Assembly: GCA_964058845.1 (NCBI GenBank)
Contig: CAXKVR010000060.1
Location: 496,001-560,000, forward strand
DNA length: 64,000 bases
Origin: Carex sylvatica
Taxonomy: Eukaryota > Streptophyta > Magnoliopsida > Poales > Cyperaceae
Direction of reading: 5' to 3'
In this document: positions 33,002-45,800 of the stretch, one piece after another
How positions within the stretch are numbered: position 1 is the first letter of the stretch
How the letters are laid out: every line of letters begins with the position of its first letter
Program-made: the position numbers and the translations under genes
The notes under the pieces: model-generated
Databases searched by the model: none
What the model saw: the letters and a program-made list of their open reading frames with translations, nothing else
Told to the model about the DNA's origin: nothing

Positions 33002-35267
33002 GATTTATTAAATTGTGTATTGAACTGTTATTTGTGTGCGTTTGTTTCCCTGTCTGAGGGAGAGAAAGAGTAAAACTTTCAAAATTTTGATTGTTGTTGT
33101 TTTTGATTTCATATTTCATGTAAGTATGCATTAATTAATTTACTATCTTGCTTAATTTCTCTAAATGAAAGATGCTCCAATTTAGTACAACTTGCATACA
33201 TCAATTAAGTTGAAACCAGAAAAGATAACATCAATGTTTCCTTCATATCATATTGAGTTGTTTCATGACATTGGAGTCTTTAGTTACAACAAGCTTATTA
33301 ATTCTTGTATTAATGGATATCAGGATATGTAAAATATTTGATTATAGAATCAGAGGGATGTGTTTTCATTAGTAAGTAAATGATCCCTACATCCCTTGCA
33401 ACTCACAAAAGATAATTTGAAAAGTTACACAGAAAACAATTTGATAGATAATTAGTAGATATTATTATGTCCAAATTACAAATTGAACTTCAAATGCAGT
33501 GCATCACGTAACCATGAAAATTTTACTATTCACTTCTGCTTTCATATATAAGATTGATTCCATCATGTAGCCATGCAAACAGTTTGCAAATTTAGTTAAA
33601 TTTTTGGAATTGGACATTACATGTTAAAATTTTGTTGGGGCAATATTTCCTCATCATCTAATCTAAGCAAATTACTATGGAAACAAGGTATTGTTAAACT
33701 TAAAACACACGCACATCAACATGCATGCACATGTGCACAATGACTCAATTTTTTCTACATAGTTAGAATGATGCTATAAACTTGTGAATCGATTGGGTAG
33801 TGGATTTTTCCTTTTGTGAGTTAATTTTTTTTTGAAATTCATGTTAAATGATATTTATCACATGATTTAATCAAGAACAATGATACATGCAAGGCACAAG
33901 TACCCTTGCATTTTTGCAAACAATATCTCCCTTTGACACATATGAATGATTTTATTTTTAAATCATTTTTTCCCCAACTGAATTAAATACCATAAAAAAT
34001 GATGATTAGGTTAAAGTATGGAGTAGTTACGAATGACAGATGAATATTCAGTTGTGTTAATTGCATGTAACATCTGTTCGTCGTTTCTTTACTCTTTATC
34101 ACGCTTGGTGGATATTCAGCCTATAATCTGTTCATTAAATAATAAAACATCACTATTTTTGTATGTAACTTATCTTTGTTTGGTGAATAAATTAATTGAT
34201 TTGTATTTTTTGACTCCTTTCTCAAATGATTTTTGCAACAATGAAGTTGAAACCCTAAATAATAAGATATTACCCGACAAATTACATGCTTATAAAATGA
34301 ACTTGGCATGTGATATGAAGGGATGCAGCATTCAAATTTTTTGGGAGGTTAGCTAGTGATGCTGTGTTGTTCTTCTAAATCTTATAAAAGTTGTATAAAA
34401 CTAATTTGGGATTAGGTCAAAGGTCCTAAGCTTATAAGATAACATATATTTAATATGATTCGTGGCCTAATTTACATTTAATCATTGTATGAATTGGTGG
34501 CACTTTCACTTGCAACAGTGATATCATGTTGGATATATTATGTTTTAGACAATTAAATAATTATTTTGGTATTTACTACCTAATCACTTGAACCCAATAT
34601 CTGAAGTAATTAAAATACTCATATTTTGGTTCTAATAATTGTAAGTTGGCACTTGCAATATAATTGATCCTTACTATTGTTAATTCTGGCCAGGCCAGAA
34701 GTGAAATTCTCCTTTTGAAATAAGTGGTAAATCCACCCGTTTCATCACTGAAACAAAAGTTTTGTTTCCCGTGCACCAGTATCCTTGATAGATCTTATAT
34801 CCATGCTTAGTAGTACTAAGCTAGTGGTTGGTTATAGCAAGTACATCTGAGAGGATTGAATAAGTTTTCTGGTCTTGATTGGAATTTTATTCTTGATTTC
34901 CAAATTGACAATGCTAATTTATGGCTCTAATTTTGACTGGACAATTCTTTTGCAATAGTTTGTAATATAAACCTTTTTTATTATTTTAAAATTCTCCAAT
35001 ATTTTGACTCAAAAAGGAGACGTGTTTTAAATTGTAGTGGACCAGTGGTCATTGAATCTTTTTTCATCATAGGTTCTTTTGTATTTATGAGATTGATATT
35101 CTGTAGCTCAAACCAGTATCTAGTACAATAATTATACAAATAGGCCTTGTTGGGTTTCTGTAACCAGCCAGTAAGGTGTTACCAATTGTATGTATCGGTT
35201 CTACCAGTGTACTTCTTGGAATTAGAATTGATAATAAAATCTAATTTGTTTTTTTTTTCTCTATTAG
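33002..35267. other. AT-rich DNA, no supported gene
   Basis: Long AT-rich run. The segment 34,239-34,350 keeps an open frame ending in QIFWEVS with a possible donor (gag/gttagc), but I find no motif in it. Confidence 0.3.
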
Positions 35268-35325
35268 GTTTTACAAATGGTGTCAGCAGGCTTGAGGCAA
35301 CAGCTGCATATCTTGCAAGATACTG
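35268..35325 (+). pseudogene. MADS-box (MIKC) exon-3-like relic, plus strand
   Basis: An acceptor (ctattag, AG at 35266-35267) opens a segment that aligns without gaps to exon 3 (start of the K domain) of the minus-strand MADS gene. 'CAGCA-GCTTGAG-CAACA-CTGC' lies at the same offset of 16 bases from the acceptor in both. In the aligned frame it reads SAGLRQQLHILQDT, compared with [14 protein letters not shown]. The donor actg/gtaaaa falls 4 bases early relative to the 62-base intact exon, so the splice phase is changed. No MADS-domain exon was found upstream within the window. Confidence 0.6.
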
Positions 35326-36473
35326 GTAAAAACCAATCCTCTATGATGTGCACTTTTGTTAAGCAATTAGGGAGTAGCAAATCATGAGAAAATAACCTCG
35401 AATAATTGTTATATTGGCCTAGCATGCTATTTTGGATATTGAGGAGAGAGAGAGGGGTTTCTTTGCAAATTAAACTCATATAACAGTGAATGTTTCTCAT
35501 GTTTGCAACTGAGACCAAGGTTTTTTATAGATTTGCGCTAACAATACATAGCTTTAGGCAGTCTGATGGAAAAGATTTCATCTTTCTATTATGGACAAAT
35601 ATAACCCTGTATAAGTTGCATGTCTAAATATTATTAAATGAATAATCTTTATTATTGCGGTTATCAAATGGAAAACCATGAGTCTGGAACATATTATTAC
35701 AATAAATACTTTTTGTTAACTTGCTTTTGTAGTAACAGTTGGTTCATTTTTTTTGTAACTTGATTGTTGGATCATATAATTTCACAAATTTATCTGTTGC
35801 ACATGGAGTTGAAATTTTATTAATTTATAAAAAGAATTTTTGTACTTTTCAAGGATGAGGTTTCTCCTAGTTTAAACGAAGCCCAAATATATAATTTAAT
35901 TATAAGTATATTTGTGCCATATTTTGTTGTTAGTTAGTTTCACATATTGGTCCTCCAAAAGTTCAACAATGGTTTACATGCTAAGAAGAAAAAGGAATAA
36001 GCATACTTCCATAAGATAATCACAAATTAATTATAGTTTACTATGCCATGACTGCTATTGTGATTTTTAGCTGTAAAATGAGTGTCAGGTTCTATTAGGC
36101 CCAGAAATGCATACAACATGTCATCTCAAAAATAAAAACAAAGAAGAAAAGCCCTCGAGCTAGCAACACAGTAATGGAGAAGTATCGTTAGAAACATATA
36201 TAATTTTCTTAGTGCCACTTCATTTTGTCGTCTACTTATTACAATTCAAATTGTCAAAGCAAGCTTTACAGTTCAAAATCTAAAAAATTGAACTTAGTGT
36301 TCTAATGAATAATAGAGAGGTTGCTTGACATGCTGACAACTTCACACTTCACTGCCTCAGTTAAGTTGAAGCCTGTTGAAGTTAATGAAGAAAAGGGCAA
36401 AGATAGTTGTGTTAGTTATCACTCACTGAATTTGATATAGGTAGAGAAATTGAGCTAAGATAAAAATATTGGA

Positions 36474-36725
36474 GTGAGGCTATGGTACTATGCATAGCGC
36501 AGATTGGTCTGTACTATGGACTAATATCTTCGTTTTTAAAATCTAAATAGTCGATCTGAACCATTTAACATGACCTCCATATGAAAATGTCCTTGTAAAT
36601 CAAATTTTACATTTTCTTAAAATTTTTTTTTCTATTTTTTTGGATTGGTAGAAAATCACTTGATCTAAAAGATTCTAGAAAATCACTTAATAAATAATAG
36701 TGATTTTCTACCTATCTAAAATATT
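36474..36725. mobile_element. Truncated copy of the RAE1-intron hairpin MITE
   Basis: It begins ggagtgaggctatggtacta, nearly identical to the end of 9690-10094, and follows its arm to the hairpin top. The right terminus is missing. It lies about 100 bp beyond the MADS stop codon and may be part of that gene's 3' UTR or downstream region. Confidence 0.7.
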
Positions 36726-36827
36726 ACAAGTCCACAAAGTGCTGGCCCACACTTGATCCATATTGTAACCATTTTTTTATTGGTCACCAATCAATATACT
36801 TATATAACAATAGTGAATAATAACAAA

Positions 36828-39800
36828 TTACCCTAAAATCGGGGCATCGCCACTTGTGGTCTGTCTAGTGCTTAGTTCGAGATGGACTGGTACGCTTGCA
36901 TCACCACTGTTTGTTATTCTATAACCACCATCAGAATTGTTTTGGTCTGAACTTTGTTTCTGGGCCCCACTTCCTCCTGCTTTGTTCAACTGTCAAAACA
37001 AAAAGAAATGAAAAATAAAAATAAAAATGTGCACACTTCTTAACTTAGGTACCAGCACCATAAGTTCTACTGGTACTGTGATCTTGTAGGTACCATAGGC
37101 TGAAATGATCGACTCTATGAAGTGTCATGTCTGTTTACCTTCTTGTAGAGATCCATGTTTTCTTGGCGAGCTAGGTTTAATTTTTTATAGAGATCGGCAT
37201 TCTCCTGTTGTATTAAGCTCCCCTGTTAAATTAGGCGCAATTATATGAGATCAGTGCACTGATATACATTTTAGAGGTATCATATGTGCGGCCTAATAAT
37301 TTTTGGGTGCTTTTCGTCCTTTTAGGCTTTTCTATAATATTATAACTTCTCACTTGTGGAACCTTAGCTCGATAATTTAGACATAAATTTATAGGCATAA
37401 TTGCGAACTTGGGGCTTTAGTTGTACTAAAGTTGGGCTGCAAAATTAATGACCTAAATGTTGTTAGAGTTGGGGTTTCAATGCATGAAAGGGCTGGTTAA
37501 ACGGAAATGTTTAACATATTTAGAAAACAAATAAGCTGGAGTTCCAACCTCCCTATTTAGCTCCTGGATCTCATTAATCAGAAGATTGTCCTGTTATAAA
37601 AAGAAATAAAGAATCTTTCTGGTGAGTAATTTGCTCAAAAGATGTAATATCATTGAGAGTTCTTTGTAGGGCTTTTAGTTTAAAGAATTATAGGAACAAC
37701 CTTTTTGGCACGCACAGCATGCATGCCCATCTCCAGCTGGCTTTCTAGGCTTTGAAGCTCTTTTAAACCGAGCCCAGACAACTCCTGTCCCATCAATTGC
37801 CTGTTTACCATTTTGTAGAACATAATTTATGTATCATAAGTATATCCTTTTGCCAATTAATAAGCATATGTATTTTGTTTGGTCATTGTAGCTGTATATG
37901 TACAAACGATTTTTGCTAAATATTTGACTCACTAACATATATATATTTTTTTGAATAGGTTTGATGAAGTACCTATGATTTTCTTGCAAAGTTCGCAGTT
38001 GTTGTCTCAAGCTTGCTGCCTCCCTTTGCCAGATCTGCACACAAATTCAAATATGTTTATAATTTATACAGGTTTAATTAAATTTATTCTCTCCACTAGT
38101 TAAATATAGCCTGAGAAAGATTTATGTGAATGGGTTTTTATACCTGGTATATAGTACAAATATTGGCCGCATAATACCACAAAAATAACAGCTGTGGTTG
38201 GGCAAGGTAGTCTTAATATCCTTTTCGAATAAGCCATGTTAAATGTCTGGTATTTTACCAAGAGAAGCTTAAAGATTTCATGTGAAAATCATGTGAAAGG
38301 GACCTGACATTATGCCATATGAATAACCTTTAGTTTAAGCCATTCAAGCAAAAAGTATGTCAGTTGGTCATTTTTAGACTAAAATGCCCTTAGCAGTTTA
38401 CTGTCAGGGTATAATTTCTATACTATTGTTTTACATTTGGCAATTTGAGTATACTTGTTAGTTAGCTGAAGCAATAGCAAAATGCCAGGATTCACTTTTG
38501 TAGTTTTCAGTCCAAATGGGCTTGTAATTGTAAAGGTGTGCATTTTTTTTTACTAATTTCCTTCTGTTTATCTTGCATTTTTTTTCTTCCTCTTTGTCAT
38601 ATATTTATACATACTATTCTAAACAAGAGTGTGTAAATTCATTATTCTTACTGCTGGTTATATATTCTATGTGCTTCATGTTCTTTTGTTTCATGTGTTT
38701 TTTTGTGTGTGGTAATAACCCAAAAGAGAGCATGACAGGTGATTGTAAATTAGCTGAGCAGTGAATAAGACATGGATTATTAAGGGTAGGGAGGAACTGA
38801 ATTTAATAGTTTCACATGCTTTTATTCAATTTACATATTACGGCAGAAAAGAATATTCAATCTAATATTCTCTTGATAATGGTGGAACTGATTGGAGGAG
38901 CTGTGCTTTGGATCATCCAACTGGGAAGGAATAATTTTTGCTTTAACCAAGGCTCAATTCCTAAAGGGTCAGGAAGAATTACTCAGCTCCGGAGTCAGAG
39001 ATACTGGTAAACAGGCTTTTGGGTTTGGAGAAGGAACAACTGATTTTTCATCAAATTAGTTATGTGTGATCCGACTATTTTTGTGTTAATAGATATATAG
39101 ATATATTAGTTAGAATTGTTAAGTTCCTTGTGCCTATTTGTATTAGCTGGCTTGTCTTTAGATGCCAAGGTTAAAAAAAAGTACTCTAGTATTATATTAG
39201 GGTTTTTTTTGTAACAACAGTCAAACACCTTTGGTGTTTTTCTCTTTTGATCCTATGATTTCAATGAAATTTGTTGGTTTCTCAAAAAAAGATCATTCTC
39301 TTGATGTTTGGTTTAAACATAAAGGAATATTAATCTTTTTTATTCATCTTGAAAATTTTCATTGTATAATCCTCCTTTCTATAGATTTAAGGGCGACATT
39401 TTTTGTACTCGGGATATGGTCAAATGAAATTAGAAATATTTGTAAGGGGAAATTCAGTGTTTGTGGTCAAACAAAATGGGAATTCAATGATCACTAAAAC
39501 TTCTTAGAAGACCTGGACTAGATAGGGGGTCTGTAAGGTAGGGTACCGTACTAGATCTGAACTCTGAAACTTCGGGGAGTTAGTGAATTAACTTTGGTAC
39601 TCCGTACTTAGAACACGACACGTACAAGACACGGCGTGTCGGGCCATGCCGTGTCCAAATTTCATAGATTTTGATATGACATGTCACTTGTAATCCGTAG
39701 TATGTTTTTGCACAGCATGACACGTCTGACAGACACTCGAGTGCTTGACATGTGGAGGCACAACACGGGATTAATTCGATAGTTGGGGGCTTGGGGGTGA

Positions 39801-42800
39801 AGCAGATAATACTAAAATTTGTTCTTAAATAATAAATAATACTGTGATGGGCCTTGTTAAGCCCATAATAGTGGGCTGCGAAGACCAAGCGATAAAAACC
39901 TAAAGCCATTTCCCATTATACAAATGGACCGATGATTGTATGTTCATATTCCCATTTTATATATTACTCTATATATATAGCATGTTTAGTTAGAATGATC
40001 AATAGGTATGGACCACAAATTGTACCACAACTTGTTCTTTTTTTTTTTTTTGAGGGAAACCACGACTTGTCGCCCACTGTTTAGTTTTAATCAGACATGG
40101 ACCACAAGTTGTACGTTCATTTTCCCATTATATATTTATATAACGTTAGACAAAGGACCACAAGAGCTTCTTATCTCTCTGTTTAGTTTTAATCAGATTG
40201 ATTTTTTATTTTATTTTTGATTTAAGATTGATTCTCACTTTATTTATTAAAAGCTTAGGGGGTTTTAATGGGTATAATATATGGATCGGGTAGAGACATT
40301 TATGTACCCTGTATCTTATCTATATTCGTTAAGTATTAGTCTTATCCTTATCCTATTCTTTATCTATTAAGATTAAAATAATGAATAATTATTGAATTAA
40401 TTGATAGCTCTTATAATTTAACCCAAAAATTTAACTACCAAACACGTAATATCACAAAATATTAAATATATAATTATCGATGCCATTATTTTAAACAATA
40501 TAACTTATTAATTAAATGTTACGAGATAAAATGTTATATAAATTAATTTTGTCATAAATTATTAATTAAAACAATATAAATATTGAATAAATCAAATTGT
40601 CATAAATTACTACAAACAATATAAAAGTTATCAATCTAATCATAATAATAAAATTATATAATTAGGTATGAATAAAAATTATCATATATAATTTTATATT
40701 TTCTATCAAATATAAGGATAATGGATACAAAATAACTGTAACTCGTACTCTCTTACCCGATAAGCTAACAATTTTTTTTCTTGACACGTACCCTTGTCCG
40801 TTAAGTTAACAATTTTTTTTTATTATTCATACGCATCTTACCAAATACTAGATTGATTTATCCCAAAATGAAGCAAGTTTACCTCCTAATGGTGCTTGGC
40901 AAAGGAGAGGATGGTATGTATAGACTATAGAGTAAATGGATAAAATGGTTTTGTTTACACCCCTAATGATGATTTAGGCCAAAGCTGCTAAAATCTTCAA
41001 AACCAAAAAGAGGATAATGGCTGTTAGTTAGAAACAATTGTGTGTTTCACCAATTCTCCTATAAGTCCCGGAAAATAGGATCAGAGCAGAAAAGAAAAGA
41101 AAAGGAAAAAAAAAAAAAGGAAAAATATTAATTATCCGAGAGATGTGATCAATGCAAGACTGGTGAATAGGTCAGAATAGTACTGTAATTTCTTTTCTTT
41201 CTAAATTATTTAGGAAAAGAACAAAACAAACAGTCATGGTTGTGAAATCTGAATAAAACCTAGTTTTTTTTTTTAAAGCTCCTATTAATTAATTCAATAC
41301 GAAATCAACTGATTGGCCAAGAATTTATTTGCTAATGAATATAAACATGCAAGAAGAAGGGTGAGAAGAATTGAGGGTTTTTTTCTGGTTAAAAATTTAA
41401 AAAGAGAAAAGTGGCAGAAATCCACTAATGAGGAGTTTAAAAACTTTCTGGTTATAAATTTACTTTTTAATTTTCAATTTTATTTAAACTTTTATGGAGT
41501 TTAAAAATTTCTCTAAATACTCTGCTTTGAACTTAATTAACTTTTTGATCTGAGCTAAAAAAACACAATTAAGCATATTAAAAAACCTTGTTATAGTTCA
41601 ACAAATTCATTTTTTTATTTATTTTAAAAGTTCTTTAATTCAATACTTAAAATTTGACCTTGGGGTGTAATTCTCTACAACAAGTTAGGTCTTTTTTTTT
41701 AAGAATTATATATATCTGCAAAATCAATAATAATTTGGTCAATTTTGTAACAAATTACCTGTTTTGTGTCAGTTCCCTACTTTTTCTACAAGCCTCTAGC
41801 TAATTTTACTCTTTGTACCTCCTTTCTCTTAAATCAATCCCTAATTAAAATTATACATTGCAACAGGTGTGATTAGTAAGCCCAGTTCATTACTGCATAC
41901 ATTCTCAGATACTAAGTGGCATCAGAAAGCTCAGCAAATATTGATGTATATGTTTGTTTTCAAGTCAAGCTGGAGATTAAGTTAAATGGTGATCAATGCG
42001 ACCGTCTATAGCTAAACGTTACCAGTCTCAATTCAACAACAAGTCACGTACACAAACAATGAATAGATCAATGCTGTGGTGAAGTATATATTATCATTTG
42101 GGAAGATGAAATATGTAATGCTCTTCTTGTCATGTAATAATGGGATGATGCAAACTACCAATATATATATGGTTTCTTAGCTAATCGAAGCTTATGGAAG
42201 GATGAACTACATCTAATTTGAATATTCAAAATGGAACAAAAATCTACAAGAAATACACAGAATATGTTAGAGATATGTTTTAAAACACTTCCGACATGTT
42301 GTATAGTTTCAACTTTTCAAACCCTTAAAATACTTGGCTGAGGCTCTTGCTCACAAACAGTTGTGTATTCATATTAAAAGAAAGCTTATTGGCAAGGCTA
42401 TTCAGAAATTGCATGACTTGTCTACTTATTTTCACTTATTTTAATTCCATAGACAATTCTACACGATCAAATTCTGTGGAGATGGACATCAACATAAACA
42501 AATTATCTACACTCTTTATATAATTGGTTAAGAGTGTGAAAGAGTACCAAATCATGATTATGACACTATCTGGATGAGAACAAATATTCCTTTGAATTTT
42601 TTTTTTTTGTAGTTAGTCACAATATAATTTTGACCAAAGTCAATTTGTCTAAGAGAGGCTAGATAGCAGTGTGATGTTGGTTATCTTTTTGTGGTTACCC
42701 TAACACCTTTGTTTGGATGAAGAGTAGAGGAAGGGAGGGAATGGAAAGAAATTTTTTTTTTTTCTCAAATTGTGTTTGGTTGACAAAATTATGTTCGAAA

Positions 42801-45800
42801 TGAATGGTACATGAGGAAAAAAGTTTAACCTTGCATGATTATAATCAATAGAATCGATTTACCTCTCAATTTGGAGTGTAACAAATGAAAATAAATTTTG
42901 ATGCAAATATTTTCATAAAAAATATGACACAAAATGTCCAACCTTATATCTTACCTATATAATTTACTTCAAACTTCTTTGTCACAATCATATAACACTG
43001 ATCGAATTTCTTATTAACCTTCTAGATTTTATTTAACCAAACAAGAATTAATTATGATGGAAGGAAAATTAAATTTATTTTCCCTAATTAATCATCCAAA
43101 AACATAAGAAAGTTAAATATGATAATCTTTCTTTCTATTTCAATCCATTCCATTCTATTCTTCAATCCCCTCCCTCTACTCTCCATCCAAACAAGGTGTA
43201 AGTCTCCTAATTTACTCTTTTTAACTTGCTATGTTATTTCTTATATATGGCAATGGATTGTGTCTTATATATGATATTAATCACTTGTCAGGTCAGGTCA
43301 CTATGAGGGTGGTTATTCAGCTCAGCAAGGTCAGGTGTGTTGAATTAGACAGTACCGAAAGTATGATAAGCATAAATTATATACATATTCGATTTAGTTT
43401 TCATCATGAAATAATATCAAATATCTTGTATTTTGAATATAAAGAGAATAAAATACACCTAGAATCAAGTTACTGCATTTGTTTGGTTTTAATTTGCAGG
43501 AAACGAAGAAAAATAAAGAAAAATGAAGAAAAATGTCCAGTGCGGATGCACGGTTTTCGATACAGATGTACTAAATACTTAAATTGATTTCTGGACGCGT
43601 GCCCATTTAAAAAAGGTATAATAAGCTATTCATCAAAATCCGTGCAGACACACGGATATTGATGCAGCCGTACTCTGGTCACACAGGAAAAAACCGAGCA
43701 GATCCAAAAATAGAGTCTGAACTTAAAACGGCCACAACTTTTGACTCGTAACTCCGTTTTGGGCATATGACCACTTTTCGGAAAGCCAACGAGAAGATCT
43801 ACAACTTGAGAGAGGAAACTTGGAGTCAGTGCAGATGCAGTGGACCCGCAGACAGCCAAAAATACACGTTTTCAACATGGTTTCTATTTTTAGCGAGCCA
43901 GAGATGCTTTTTGACAGTTAAACTTGGACAAGGGAGCCTGGAAAACAATTCAAAAATAGCACCCACTAACCCCACTCACCCCACAACTATGCCTCTTGAT
44001 TGGGCATAGTCTTTTGCTATAAAGGAGGGGGTTCTTTCCCATTCAAGAATCTCTCTTCGGAAGGACATCTCTCTTTGAAGAGAGATCTCTTCGCAAAGAT
44101 CAATCTCATCTCCACCAATACTTAGCGTAAAATTCTGCAATCAAGGAAGCAATTCAAGGAGGAAGAAGAAGAAGATTTCAAGAAGAAGACAAGAATAAGG
44201 GTTCTTCATCTAGAGAAGGGTGTAATTAATTTTTTTATTTAATTTCTCTATTTAATTTCCCTTTATTTTAGCCAATATATTGTAATGAATTCTTTGTTGA
44301 ATACTTGCATCTCCATGAGAGGCTAGTTTTATCTCTAGGGGTTTAGGTCAATGCATGAACTTGTTTAATTGTATCTTATTCGGTTATTTGTTTTTATTAT
44401 GATTATTTTATGAAATTTGATGCTAATTTTTGAGATTTATAATTTGTTAACTACATAATTAGTGCTTAAAATCGATGTAGTTTCGCTTTGGATTCGAAAG
44501 AACCAAAGAAGTTAGGACGAGAGGAGAGTACCAATTATGAATACAAATACCTTAGATTTTGATTAAGGTCTAACCAACTGCGAAATCAAACAAGAACTAC
44601 AGAAATTAGAGTTAGGGACTTAGTGAAGGACATAACTGTGAAGCCATACCCTTATTAGGACATCTCAAATTGAATTGGATATTGGTATGAATGACGTAAC
44701 TGTAAAGTACCAATATTTGAGGAGAGGAGAGACTAACAAGAGCTTATAGGACGTAACTGTGAAGTCCAAATTGCTTAGGCACTTTATTAATTCACGAAAG
44801 TGATTCTTAATGACATATTAGATTAGAAACCTCATCAAATCATACATGAATTAAAACAATACCGAATAGATAGAATTAACAAGGGATTGTAAACCAAATA
44901 CCCCTAGATCTTCCCAATTCTTGAAAGCAACTAAGATTCTATTTTATTTTATTTTTTTACTTTTATTGTTTATAATTTCTCTTTTTCGGATATTGAACCC
45001 AACCTTTATGACTACTTAAACAAACTCCCCTATTCTACTTTATTGCACTTACTTCTTTTCTGAAATTAATTAATAAAGTCTAAACCTAGTAATTGTCCAT
45101 ATTCCCTGTGGATCGATACCCGATAATATAATACACGGTAGGATTGTATACTTGCAATCTGAACTGAAAGTGTATTTAAAGTTAAAAGGTACAGTTTGCT
45201 GTACTGAAACTTTGTACTATATCTTTTTGGTGCATCAAGGCCCAAGACCCATTAATCAATTCTAGAGTATTCAAGATATATAGCCGGTTATGATGCAAGT
45301 GAATTATTCTAGAAAGTTCTATAGTCTTGTAATTTATCATAGTTAGTATCATACTATCATGTACTCTCTAGAGAAATATAAGTAATGTCGGTAGAATAAA
45401 TTTGTAAAATCTAGAAACTTTAGCACCGACATATATTAGTATAAATAGGATATATAGGATGTATAGCGTGTGTGAATCAGAGAGTAAGTGAGGCGTGAAA
45501 ATATATTCAAAGTTTTGTACTCTAAACTTTATATTCCTCTTAAGTAATAAAAGATATTAAAGTTTATAAACTCCTCTCTTGTACAAAACCACAATCCGAA
45601 TTATAAATTTCCAACAAGGTGGAGGAAATGGAGGAGGTACCTAGGCTTGCTTCTAACTCTTGATGGTTCGGTCGGATTATACCCGCTTTTATTTATGCAA
45701 AAAAAACAATTGTATGCATTCTTAGTTGTGCATGCCGTTCTTTCTCTTTGAAATTTGATATTCAGGTAAATAATGAATACAAAAGTGATATGTCCACTTT

